NCBI RefSeq assembly: GCF_023805255.1
Contig: NZ_JAMSCK010000003.1
Location: 186,001 to 250,000, forward strand
Origin: Gramella jeungdoensis
GTDB taxonomy: Bacteria; Bacteroidota; Bacteroidia; Flavobacteriales; Flavobacteriaceae
Direction: 5' to 3'
Length of the DNA: 64,000 bases
Shown: piece after piece, positions 1 to 6,875 of the stretch
How positions within the stretch are numbered: the stretch's first letter is position 1
Layout: every line of letters starts with the position of its first letter
Position numbers and translations under genes: made by a program
The notes under the pieces: model-generated
What the model was told of the DNA's origin: nothing
Databases searched by the model: none
Seen by the model: the letters and a program-made list of their open reading frames with translations, nothing else

Positions 1-822
1 ATTGCTTCCCACAGGTTTTATCCTGCGTTCCTGCAATGCCCTTAGCAACTGCACCTGAAGTTCATAAGTAAGGTTCCCAATTTCATCAAGAAACAAGGTA
101 CCTCCATTGGCCGCTTCAAAATGGCCTGTCTTATCGTTTATGGCCCCGGTAAAAGAACCTTTTATGTGACCAAAAAATTCACTGGAAGCTATTTCTTTTG
201 GGATGGCTCCACAGTCTACGGCAATGAATGGAGCAGCATGCCTCTTGCTTTGAAGATGAATACTCTTGGCGATCTGTTCTTTTCCGGTCCCGCTTTCTCC
301 GGTTATTAGAACCGACATATTCGTTGGAGCCACGAGTTCAACATAGTCGTTAAGCCTTCTGGATGCTTCACTTACTCCTTTCACAAGTTCCTGATTTTCA
401 TTCAGGATACCTTTCTCCTTTTTCGCCGGCTTTGCTTTTTTAGGTTGTACTGGGGCAACTTCATTGGTCTCCAGCGCATTTTCTATGGTCTGCAGAATGG
501 ATTCCGGCCTGAAGGGTTTCGAAACATAATCAAAAGCGCCTTCTTTCATGGCCTCTACTGCCATACTTATCTCAGCATAGCTTGTCATCACGATCACCTG
601 GGTAGCGGGATTTTCCGATTTAACCTTTTTCAGAATATCAAGCCCATCATTATCGGGTAAACGAACATCGGTAAGTACCAGATCAAATTTATCTGATGAT
701 ATTTTTTTGAAGGCTTCAGAAGCTGAATACACCAATGTTACTTTATAATCCCTTTTCTCGAGAAAGGTTTTCAACATGGTACCAAACGCCACATCATCTT
801 CAACTACCAGAACTTTAGACAT
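1..822 (-). CDS. Sigma-54-dependent response regulator (NtrC/AtoC type), C-terminus off the window
   Basis: A two-component response regulator that activates sigma-54 promoters. I read 274 codons from an ATG at 820-822 down to base 1 with no stop, so the C-terminal part and the HTH domain lie outside. Residues 1-120 form a receiver domain with acidic pair E8/D9/D10, phospho-acceptor D52 and K102-type lysine in the SKPF motif. An AAA+ domain follows a lysine-rich linker: Walker A GESGTGKE at 175-182, the sigma-54 contact loop as GSFTGA at 222-227, and Walker B around D246-E247. The loop has Ser in place of the usual Ala. The partner histidine kinase is not in view. Confidence 0.93.
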   Translation of the reverse strand, partial: MSKVLVVEDDVAFGTMLKTFLEKRDYKVTLVYSASEAFKKISSDKFDLVLTDVRLPDNDGLDILKKVKSENPATQVIVMTSYAEISMAVEAMKEGAFDYVSKPFRPESILQTIENALETNEVAPVQPKKAKPAKKEKGILNENQELVKGVSEASRRLNDYVELVAPTNMSVLITGESGTGKEQIAKSIHLQSKRHAAPFIAVDCGAIPKEIASSEFFGHIKGSFTGAINDKTGHFEAANGGTLFLDEIGNLTYELQVQLLRALQERRIKPVGSN

Positions 823-893
823 AGATCAATTTTAAAAAAGCTTAACAAAGGTAATAATCTTTAAATCATTAGTTTTTAAAAGAAAACATAAAA

Positions 894-921
894 AAAGAGA
901 GGTTAAAAATAACCTCTCTTT
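894..921 (-). terminator. Rho-independent terminator hairpin
   Basis: A 12-base perfect stem (894-905 with 910-921) with a 4-base loop. An A-run on the plus strand at 890-896 becomes a U-tract on the minus transcript. It ends leftward transcription from the PepSY-like gene before the response regulator. Confidence 0.7.
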
Positions 922-1003
922 CTGACAAATTTAAATTTATAAAAAATGTCTCGTACTTAGATCCCATTTTGCAGATTTCCGAAATTTCCGATTAAAAAAA
1001 CAA

Positions 1004-1081
1004 GCAAAAAAGTGACGTTTTTAGTGTTAGTTTTTGGTCGTTAGTAATCAGGATGCATCCTGAATAGTGTCACTTTTTTGC
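1004..1081. repeat. 13-base inverted repeats flanking a 16-base palindrome
   Basis: The arms GCAAAAAAGTGAC (1004-1016) and GTCACTTTTTTGC (1069-1081) are perfect complements. The 52 bases between contain TCAGGATGCATCCTGA (1048-1063), a perfect palindrome. The minus strand carries T-rich sequence after the outer stem, so it could be a long-loop terminator; the nested palindrome is not typical of one. Confidence 0.6.
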
Positions 1082-1162
1082 AAGTTTACCGGGGTAGATT
1101 TACCTTTTTTAACCTCTTCATTGATCTGCTGCCCTGGAGTTGGTTTCTCCGTTGCCAGGCAT

Positions 1163-1513
1163 CTACTTGTCGCTGTCTTCGTTATCGTCTTTTTCCAGCC
1201 ATTTACCGTCCTGGTCTATATAGACCTTTTCGGTTTCGCCATTTACATCAATCTTTAATTTGTATACTTTTATGTCATCCTTAGACTTCACCCATGCCTC
1301 GGTTGCTACAGCACCATTATAATCTGTCATAAGAGCATCCTTTACGGCCTGTGGCAAAGCTGTCACATCTACAGAAGCAAATTCGTCCTGTTCCACTTCA
1401 ACCTCAACTTCAGTTTCAATCTCTTCAATTTCCTCTTCCTCCTGAGCCTGTAAATTTTGTGTTGCAAAGAACATAGCTCCAATGGTCATGATACTTAGTG
1501 CGATCTTTTTCAT
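1163..1513 (-). CDS. Secreted PepSY-like (DUF2874-type) small protein
   Basis: A 116-residue exported protein of unknown function. Residues 1-23 are a signal peptide ending near LQAQ, followed by a very acidic Glu-rich linker (24-43). The rest resembles the PepSY-like or BLIP-like fold seen in many secreted Bacteroidota proteins: a helix (ALPQAVKDAL), then strands around WVKSKDDIKVYKLKI and a closing GKWLEKDD. Such domains are thought to bind other proteins, but nothing here names a partner. It is a single gene with hairpins on both sides. The +1 frame stays open for about 37 codons past the stop, noted as a finding. Confidence 0.75.
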   Translation of the reverse strand: MKKIALSIMTIGAMFFATQNLQAQEEEEIEEIETEVEVEVEQDEFASVDVTALPQAVKDALMTDYNGAVATEAWVKSKDDIKVYKLKIDVNGETEKVYIDQDGKWLEKDDNEDSDK

Positions 1514-1744
1514 AATTATTTATTATTTAAGTTTAGTGATCTTGTTTACTATTTATAGAGGAATAATTATGCCGTTCTTATCCATTTATCACAAAACACC
1601 TAATAATCAACAGTTTAAAAGAATTTAAGTTTGCTTTTTCACAAAATTTTATGTAGAACTTTGAAAGATTTTCAACAAAATATGTGGAATTTTAGCATCA
1701 ACCATATCGGACCACAAAAAGGTTTTACTATTAATTTTTTAAAT

Positions 1745-1960
1745 AAAAATAGAAAAGGCTCCGAGTGGAGCCTTTTCAATCCGAAAATCTAAATTATAAA
1801 ACAGAATAAATAAGCTAGTCTGCAATTTATTCCATTCCCAATACTAACCTATCTTAATCATTGTAAAAATTATACCACTAAGAAAAAACAGCCTTTAAAA
1901 CCCCTTAATGTTTGTCTTACAGACACTTAAACAAAAACAAGGTATTTTAGTGGTGTGGAA
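1745..1960 (-). ncRNA. Candidate structured small RNA
   Basis: On the minus strand an outer stem ACCACTAA/TTAGTGGT (1947-1954 with 1874-1881) encloses further nested complementarity: a short CCTT/AAGG pairing, GTTT/AAAC, and TGTCT/AGACA (1913-1917 with 1921-1925) around a 3-base loop. About 100 bases downstream is a terminator with a T-rich tail (1753-1776). A separate terminator at 1997-2011 closes the upstream operon, so this segment would need its own promoter, which I cannot identify. Inference from structure only. Confidence 0.3.
1753..1776 (-). terminator. Rho-independent terminator
   Basis: A 10-base perfect stem (AAAAGGCTCC 1753-1762 with GGAGCCTTTT 1767-1776) and 4-base loop. The T-rich tail is on the minus strand (TTTTCTATTTTTATTT), so it ends a leftward transcript. 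It lies about 240 bases beyond the arfB stop, behind another terminator. Confidence 0.65.
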
Positions 1961-1996
1961 TTTTGATGAAAAAGTTGTGGAGTCTTCACAAAAAGT

Positions 1997-2011
1997 GGGG
2001 AAATAATCCCC
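1997..2011 (-). terminator. Terminator of the PnuC-arfB operon
   Basis: GGGG (1997-2000) pairs with CCCC (2008-2011) across a 7-base loop, and the minus strand continues into ACTTTTTGTG. It starts four bases beyond the arfB stop. Confidence 0.5.
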
Positions 2012-2015
2012 GTTT

Positions 2016-2417
2016 TTATTTTAACGGATCCTTCCGGTTTGCCTTGATCTCAGATTTTCTCTTCTTTTCTTTCAGGCGTTTGAGCTTTGAAGCCTTAGTG
2101 GGTTTTGTCTTCTTTCTTTTCTTAGGCTTTTTTAGAGCTTCCTTAATTTCGCTCAGAAAGTTGGCAGTAGCGATCTCCCTGTTTGCATGCTGACTCCTGG
2201 AATCTTCACTACTTATCTTCAGGATCCCATCTTTATTGATCCTTCCTGAAAGTTTCTTATGCAGCCTGTTCTTTTCATCTTCGGTAAGAGCCTCTGAATT
2301 TGAAACATCAAAACTCAGTTCCACTTTGGTAGCCGTCTTATTCGCGTGCTGGCCACCGGGCCCGGAACTGCGTACTGCCTTATACTCCAGTTCTCTTAGA
2401 ATGATATCTTCTTCCAT
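2016..2417 (-). CDS. arfB: ArfB/YaeJ-type ribosome-rescue peptidyl-tRNA hydrolase
   Basis: A codon-independent release factor that frees stalled ribosomes lacking a stop codon. At 133 residues it matches the family length. The catalytic GGQ sits at residues 21-23 in the context SSGPGGQHANK, and the last 40 residues are a lysine-rich basic tail (KKPKKRKKTKPTK and on), the part that enters the empty mRNA channel in ArfB. It lacks the codon-recognition domains of RF1/RF2. It is the last gene of a five-gene operon, one base from DUF4301. Why a rescue factor sits with vitamin uptake genes is unclear; it may be simple co-transcription. Confidence 0.93.
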   Translation of the reverse strand: MEEDIILRELEYKAVRSSGPGGQHANKTATKVELSFDVSNSEALTEDEKNRLHKKLSGRINKDGILKISSEDSRSQHANREIATANFLSEIKEALKKPKKRKKTKPTKASKLKRLKEKKRKSEIKANRKDPLK

Positions 2418-2418
2418 A

Positions 2419-3954
2419 CTAGCCTGGCTGATGGGATTCCTTCAGCAAATCACTAACAGTCTTTACAGGATTAAAGGTCTCAACAGGGACTTCAACAAAA
2501 ATAGTATTCCATTTAGCCATACCTCCATTCCAGAGACCAGGTCTTTCAAGCGCTTTCAAAGGCTTACCGTCTTTGGTCTTATCGGCAATAAAACTCATCT
2601 CCTCATCAACATATTCATGAAGATCATAGCTTTCCCCTTTATGATCTTTCAGGCTACAAACAATGTCTACCGGATTAAAATGCGTGGCTTCCCTGGCGGT
2701 TTTTGCCTGCTCAGGATTCTCATTATCTATCTGGGCTCCCTCGATAATCTGAAGTGAGATCGCACCATTCTTATCCTTAACCAGGAAAGGCCCTCCACCA
2801 GGCTCTCCTTCGTTCTTCACCATTCCGCAAACCCTTAGCGGACGATGAAGTATATTTTTCAGGTAGTCTGCAGTTACATCACCGGAGCTCCCTTTGATAA
2901 ACAACTCGCTATTCAGGAAATTATGAATCTCTTTAAGCTTGTCATCAGAAACATTTCCGCTTTCCAGTATTTTAAGATATTCGAAAATTTTCTTCTGTAC
3001 TCTAAACAGCTTACCACCAAGCATCTTTTTAAAATCGGCCACATATTGAAGCTGATCTTCGGTCACCACATTATCTATATTCTTTACATAAACGATCTCC
3101 TCTTCAAGCTGATTGAGATTCTCGATCAGAGCTCCGTGACCTCCGGGCCTGAAGAAAAGGTCTTCTTCTTCAGTCCTGAAGGGTTTAAAATCATTGTCTA
3201 CCGCAATGGTATCGGTTTTGGGATCCTGATAGGAATATTTGATCTCAAACTTAACACCGGTCTTCTCTTCAACTCTTTCCCTTATCTCTTTCCATTCGCC
3301 CTGGAATTTCTCCTTATCTCCCTTAGAAACTGTAAAATGAAGTTTTGCAACTCCGTTTACAACTATATATTTTGCAGCCTCCACCAGGTGCTCCTCAAAA
3401 GCTGTTGCTATATGTGAATCGTATTTATGGAATGGCACCAGCCCCTTCGGCAGATTGCTGAGATACAAACCATCAGACTCAAGAATGGTTTTTACCAGGA
3501 TCTTATGTTGTTCATCATGGGATAATGATTCATAATCTGAATGATTCTTATTGGCCCTTTCAGTGGCATGCTCATAAAACGGAAGACTTTCAATATGATT
3601 AAAAAATTTCTGAAGGTCTTCTTCTTCCTTTTCATCCAGGTATTCTCGCAAGCTTTGTTTTTCCGGATCGAATTCGTCTGCAAAATTATGAAGCGCCTTA
3701 AACATCCTGGTTGCTGCGCCTGAAGCCGGAACGAACTTCAGAATACTGTGATCAGACTTTTCAGAATCATAAAAACTGATAAGCTCTTTTTTCTCAGGCT
3801 CATCAATCCGGCTTATTCCTTTTCCTATGGTTGCCGCCTCGGTAATATTCACTTTGATATTACCTCTTTTAAAAATTTCTATTTGCTCCTCAACTTCCTT
3901 AGTAGAAAGTCCTTTTTCTTCAATTTGTAATATATCCTTTTCACTAAAATTCAC
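2419..3954 (-). CDS. DUF4301 family protein
   Basis: A 511-residue soluble protein of the DUF4301 family, almost confined to Bacteroidota, function unknown. No signal peptide or membrane segment. The N-terminal motif FVPASGAATRMFKAL (74-88) is glycine/alanine-rich with a basic residue and recalls the nucleotide-binding loop of nucleotidyltransferases; a second glycine-rich motif is FRPGGHGALI. A charged segment with several Cys and His follows (HRPLRVCGMVKNEGEPGGGP). It is seven bases from the upstream kinase and one base from arfB, so co-expressed with both. A nucleotide- or sugar-phosphate-transferring role is inference. Confidence 0.85.
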   Translation of the reverse strand: MNFSEKDILQIEEKGLSTKEVEEQIEIFKRGNIKVNITEAATIGKGISRIDEPEKKELISFYDSEKSDHSILKFVPASGAATRMFKALHNFADEFDPEKQSLREYLDEKEEEDLQKFFNHIESLPFYEHATERANKNHSDYESLSHDEQHKILVKTILESDGLYLSNLPKGLVPFHKYDSHIATAFEEHLVEAAKYIVVNGVAKLHFTVSKGDKEKFQGEWKEIRERVEEKTGVKFEIKYSYQDPKTDTIAVDNDFKPFRTEEEDLFFRPGGHGALIENLNQLEEEIVYVKNIDNVVTEDQLQYVADFKKMLGGKLFRVQKKIFEYLKILESGNVSDDKLKEIHNFLNSELFIKGSSGDVTADYLKNILHRPLRVCGMVKNEGEPGGGPFLVKDKNGAISLQIIEGAQIDNENPEQAKTAREATHFNPVDIVCSLKDHKGESYDLHEYVDEEMSFIADKTKDGKPLKALERPGLWNGGMAKWNTIFVEVPVETFNPVKTVSDLLKESHQPG

Positions 3955-3961
3955 GGTTATC

Positions 3962-4522
3962 TCATTTTAATAGTTGGTCAATCTTCTTAACGGCGCTTTC
4001 CAGGCGCTCTTCCCTGTTTCCTTTCAGAATAAAATAAGGTTTTTGATGCCGATCCAAAGCATTTTTGAATCTCTGAAACATACCTTCACGATCGTGAGGC
4101 TTATCCCTTAGATCATCAGGAATCCAGGGAACATCAATATACGTTAAAAAGTACAGATCGTAGTGGTTGTTTAACGCATGTTTAAGAACTTGGGGTTCGC
4201 ACCAGCCCTGATAATAGGCTTCGGAATATACTTTTAGTTCGAGGAGATCGGTGTCACAAATAAGAAGTTCACCGGCTTCCCGGGAGAGTCGGTTTTCGGC
4301 TTTCATCTGCCCTCGGGCTATTGGCAGAATATCTTCAGGTTCACAAACCCTTTTTTCCCGGTCCCATTTTTCCTGAAGATATTCACGCATGAATTCCTTC
4401 ACCATGGGAGCGTTGAAATAGGACGCCAGATCTTCAGAAAGAGTGGTCTTTCCGGTAGATTCGGGCCCGAAAATCACAATTTTTATGCAGGACGCAGGTC
4501 GTTGCGCAAGTTCCTTTTCCAT
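3962..4522 (-). CDS. NadR-like AAA ATPase/kinase (ribosylnicotinamide kinase type)
   Basis: A 186-residue P-loop kinase resembling the C-terminal ribosylnicotinamide kinase domain of NadR, with no nucleotidyltransferase or HTH part. Walker A GPESTGKT is at residues 19-26, and a CDTDLLELKVYSE segment holds the acidic residues typical of the family. Its start lies 40 bases inside the 3' end of pnuC, implying translational coupling. The expected role is to phosphorylate the vitamin brought in by PnuC and trap it in the cell. The substrate could be nicotinamide riboside or, given the thiamine-binding-like protein upstream, thiamine. Confidence 0.88.
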   Translation of the reverse strand: MEKELAQRPASCIKIVIFGPESTGKTTLSEDLASYFNAPMVKEFMREYLQEKWDREKRVCEPEDILPIARGQMKAENRLSREAGELLICDTDLLELKVYSEAYYQGWCEPQVLKHALNNHYDLYFLTYIDVPWIPDDLRDKPHDREGMFQRFKNALDRHQKPYFILKGNREERLESAVKKIDQLLK

Positions 4523-5115
4523 GCTTTATAACCGTAAATTGCAATAATGGTAAATACCAGGTATTGCAGACTCGTAAAGGTAAGGCCTTTATAGAAATAC
4601 AAAGGAACCGATATAAGGTCACCAATGATCCAGTATACCCAGTTTTCCAGCTTTCTCCTGGCCATAAGCCACATCCCTACGAAGAAAATAGCAGTGGTAA
4701 GAGTATCTACATAAGCCGTCCAGCTATTCCACTTATCAAAATATTCATATACCGCAAATACAAAGAGCAGGGTTGCAATAAATATAAAGACCGACTGATA
4801 TTTTTCTTTGGTAGTAGTTGATGTAATGGGAGTATAATGGGTGGGATCAACCTTTCGCGTCCATACATACCAGCCATAAATGCTCATTGAAAAATAATAG
4901 GCATTTATCATCATGTCGCCCAGCAATTCCCATTGCCATAACAGATATACAAAGATGAGCGTACTCACGATCCCTGTTGGATATACCAGGATATTGTTTT
5001 GCTTGGAATACCAAACCGAAAGAAATCCGAAGATCACTGCAATGATCTCGAGAATGATGAATAAAGTTGGGTAACCGGAATACTGATCGAAGAAAAAATC
5101 AAAAATCGGCTGCAT
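4483..5115 (-). CDS. pnuC: PnuC-family vitamin transporter
   Basis: An inner-membrane facilitator of the PnuC family, 210 residues with about seven hydrophobic segments. The family signature regions are present: WYSKQNNILVYPTGI near the N-terminus and NAYYFSMSIYGWYVW in the middle. These proteins move nicotinamide riboside (PnuC), thiamine (PnuT) or riboflavin (PnuX) down a gradient and rely on a cytoplasmic kinase for trapping. The kinase here is the overlapping NadR-like gene. The gene also overlaps the upstream thiamine-binding-like gene by 17 bases. Substrate is therefore ambiguous; the symbol denotes the family only. Confidence 0.9.
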   Translation of the reverse strand: MQPIFDFFFDQYSGYPTLFIILEIIAVIFGFLSVWYSKQNNILVYPTGIVSTLIFVYLLWQWELLGDMMINAYYFSMSIYGWYVWTRKVDPTHYTPITSTTTKEKYQSVFIFIATLLFVFAVYEYFDKWNSWTAYVDTLTTAIFFVGMWLMARRKLENWVYWIIGDLISVPLYFYKGLTFTSLQYLVFTIIAIYGYKAWKRNLRNDLRPA

Positions 5116-5359
5116 AGTCGCTCAGATCAGATTTTACGATTTTCACATGAATGAGACCACGATCTATTGCCTCAAACGCATTCTTTATTTCTTCGTTCAA
5201 AACCCCCATCACCTCATCGTATTCTCCATATACCTGGGTACTTAAAGGAGTTTCTTTGATTGTAAGCCCGGATTGTCTTAGTTTCTTTATAAAATTTATC
5301 ACCTTAGGTTCAAAATCATCCTGAAGCGGACTGAGCGTGAGCTCTACTGAAATTTTCAT
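5099..5359 (-). CDS. MTH1187/YkoF-type thiamine-binding-like protein
   Basis: An 86-residue cytoplasmic protein resembling the thiamine-binding MTH1187/YkoF superfamily (Thiamine_BP). The family pattern is visible: an N-terminal strand MKISVELTLSPL, a helix with VINFIKKLRQSGL, and TPLSTQVYGEYDEVM, where the conserved STQVxG motif lies. Members bind thiamine-like ligands and some act as vitamin sensors or chaperones. It is the first gene of the operon and overlaps pnuC. A promoter-like box lies about 20 bases upstream of its ATG and no TPP riboswitch is visible. Confidence 0.85.
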   Translation of the reverse strand: MKISVELTLSPLQDDFEPKVINFIKKLRQSGLTIKETPLSTQVYGEYDEVMGVLNEEIKNAFEAIDRGLIHVKIVKSDLSDYAADF

Positions 5360-5378
5360 GGAATTCTGTTTTGCCGTT

Positions 5379-5386
5379 CAAAGGTA
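5379..5386 (-). promoter_or_regulatory. Flavobacterial -7 box for the PnuC operon
   Basis: TACCTTTG on the minus strand fits the Bacteroidota -7 consensus TAnnTTTG and lies 20 bases upstream of the first ATG of the operon. No clear TTG -33 element at 17-23 bases is visible. Confidence 0.4.
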
Positions 5387-5412
5387 GCTAAAACTGAATG
5401 GAAATTGAGAAC

Positions 5413-5479
5413 TGGATTTTTGGATGGTTGGATTGTTGGCTTGTTGGACTATTGGATGGCTGGAATGTTGTATCACTGG
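5413..5479. repeat. Degenerate TTGGAT/TTGTTGG tandem repeat
   Basis: Low-complexity DNA built from imperfect units such as TTGGATGG, TTGGATTG, TTGGCTTG, TTGGACTA and TTGGATGG. Unit length drifts between 7 and 10 bases. It lies just upstream of the PnuC operon promoter. Confidence 0.65.
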
Positions 5480-5490
5480 ATTTTTCCCGC

Positions 5491-5561
5491 TGGTCGAAAT
5501 GACTACGTCTGATAATCTCGATTCATCAAAAAAAGTGGACGTACTGAGCCTGTCGAAGTGC
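5491..5561 (-). repeat. REP-like repeat remnants (GTCATTTCGACC and CTTCGACAGGCTCAG)
   Basis: On the minus strand GCACTTCGACAGGCTCAGTA (5543-5562) is followed by GTCATTTCGACCAGCGGGA (about 5485-5503). From memory both words match short interspersed repeats common between genes in Bacteroidota and other phyla. No other copy was seen in this window, so family membership is recognition, not comparison. Confidence 0.4.
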
Positions 5562-5582
5562 GTTTAGCAGATCAACTTAAAT

Positions 5583-5969
5583 CTACTCCAGGGAATGAAT
5601 CCCGATCATATTTCCTTCAGAATCCCGTGCCAGGGTAATAAACCCATATTCTCCTATAGAAGTTTTGGATCTTACCAGGGTACCACCTGCATCAGCTATC
5701 CTGGCCTCCTCAACACTACAATCAGGACTTGCAAAGTAAACTATGGTACTGTTCCCTCCTGCCTTTACACCCGGAACCTGGACGAGTGAACCGGAAGCCT
5801 TGTTTTTGGACTCCATATCACCAGGAAATGCCCACATTTTCAAGGAGTTTTCGGTTGGGTTAGACAATTGAGAAAGCTCCATCTGAAAGACTTTTTCATA
5901 AAAAGATTTTGCGCGGTCCATATCATCTACATAGATCTCGAACCATATTACGGGGTTGTCGTTTTTCAT
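5583..5969 (-). CDS. VOC-superfamily (glyoxalase/bleomycin-resistance-like) protein
   Basis: A 128-residue single-domain protein of the vicinal oxygen chelate fold. The first beta-alpha-beta module opens with VIWFEIYVDDMDRAKSFYEKVF, the classic VOC pattern, and the second module contains STIVYFASPDCSVEEA and ends with SEGNMIGIHS, where the last metal-ligand-like position would lie. Members range from lyases to dioxygenases and binding proteins, and nothing here selects a substrate. It stands alone, with repeat DNA downstream and about 190 AT-rich bases upstream. Confidence 0.85.
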   Translation of the reverse strand: MKNDNPVIWFEIYVDDMDRAKSFYEKVFQMELSQLSNPTENSLKMWAFPGDMESKNKASGSLVQVPGVKAGGNSTIVYFASPDCSVEEARIADAGGTLVRSKTSIGEYGFITLARDSEGNMIGIHSLE

Positions 5970-6155
5970 AACAATATAATTAACATATTAAGAAAGGTTA
6001 ATTTAAGATTTTTAAATGATATAAATAACTGTAAATTAGAGCTTAACGATAATTTATACGTTAGAAAGATGACTCACTAGCCACAATCTATGAGGTAAAG
6101 CTTTTCTTTTCTAAGTCTGAACCCATTACTACAGAAATATTTTATCAAGGAAGAT

Positions 6156-6875
6156 TTAATTCTGGAATGATCCATTTTCAAAAGCGGTTCCTATCACCAC
6201 CAGATCGGCACCTGCTTCATAGGTTTTCTGAAGTTGCTGCTCGCTGCGGATTCCTCCACCCACAATAAGGGGTATATCCAGGGCTTCTTTCACCGCTCTT
6301 ATAATCTCTTCCGAAACAGGAATTTCAGCCCCGCTTCCGGCTTCAAGATAAATAAGTTTTTTTCCGGAATACTGTCCGGCCAGGGCGGTATTGACAATAT
6401 TCTCAATTTCGTGTTGTGGTAAGGGAAAAGTATTGCTCACTTTATGAACCGTGCATTTCTTCCCTCCATCTATCAGGATATAACCAGTAGGAATGATCTC
6501 GAGTCGGGTGTTTTTTATCTTCTTTACAGAACGAACCTGCTGTTCTATCAAATATTCCGGATTCCTGCCCGAAATAAGGCTTAAAAAAAGAAGTGAGTCG
6601 GCATGGGCTGAGATCTGGCTATGATCTCCCGGAAAAAGTATCAACGGAAGCTTGGATAAATTCTTCAGCCTTTTTACAACCTCACAGGTGCGCCCCTCTG
6701 CAACAGTACTTCCACCTATAAAAATATGAGTGGTTTCCTCAGGCAAATTACTCAGGAATATCGCTGCCTTGCTTTCATCAAATTTATCAGGATCCACAAG
6801 TACTGCCAGAAGCTTTTTATTCTCTTTAGCAGCGCTGAGGATCTCTGCGAAACACTCCTTAGTATCGGTTACCAT
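6156..6875 (-). CDS. Geranylgeranylglyceryl/heptaprenylglyceryl phosphate synthase family (PcrB-like)
   Basis: A TIM-barrel prenyltransferase family that joins a polyprenyl diphosphate to glycerol-1-phosphate. At 239 residues it has the expected length. Diagnostic segments are VDPDK (27-31), GGST (about 54-57), YLEAGSGA near 175 and the phosphate-binding GGGIRSEQQ near 205. This is the archaeal ether-lipid reaction; Bacteroidota homologues were found active as GGGP synthases, but their physiological product is unsettled. It overlaps the phosphopantetheinyl transferase by seven bases and is second in that pair. Glycerol-1-phosphate dehydrogenase is not in this window. Confidence 0.88.
   Translation of the reverse strand: MVTDTKECFAEILSAAKENKKLLAVLVDPDKFDESKAAIFLSNLPEETTHIFIGGSTVAEGRTCEVVKRLKNLSKLPLILFPGDHSQISAHADSLLFLSLISGRNPEYLIEQQVRSVKKIKNTRLEIIPTGYILIDGGKKCTVHKVSNTFPLPQHEIENIVNTALAGQYSGKKLIYLEAGSGAEIPVSEEIIRAVKEALDIPLIVGGGIRSEQQLQKTYEAGADLVVIGTAFENGSFQN

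Larger units (their letters stand above)
823..1162. other. 340-base intergenic stretch with two inverted-repeat structures
   Basis: No convincing gene. It holds a compact terminator hairpin (894-921) and a larger structure of 13-base inverted repeats (1004-1016 and 1069-1081) enclosing a perfect 16-base palindrome (1048-1063). Both lie downstream of the minus-strand PepSY-like gene, so they may end its transcript and insulate the response regulator. Confidence 0.6.
1514..2015. other. 502-base intergenic region with three hairpins; no protein gene seen
   Basis: This AT-rich stretch contains, going leftward on the minus strand, a terminator for the arfB operon (1997-2011), a nested hairpin (1874-1954), and a second terminator (1753-1776). 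The remaining bases up to the PepSY-like gene presumably include its promoter, but I could not pick a convincing TAnnTTTG box. Confidence 0.6.

Noticed and set aside
1-822. GSFTGA loop as a defect in the sigma-54 activator
   Set aside because: Serine in place of alanine occurs in functional family members, so it does not indicate loss of activity.
5360-5582. TPP or other riboswitch ahead of the thiamine-binding-like gene
   Set aside because: I looked for the TPP-riboswitch core words and long conserved stems and found only repeats and a promoter-like box.
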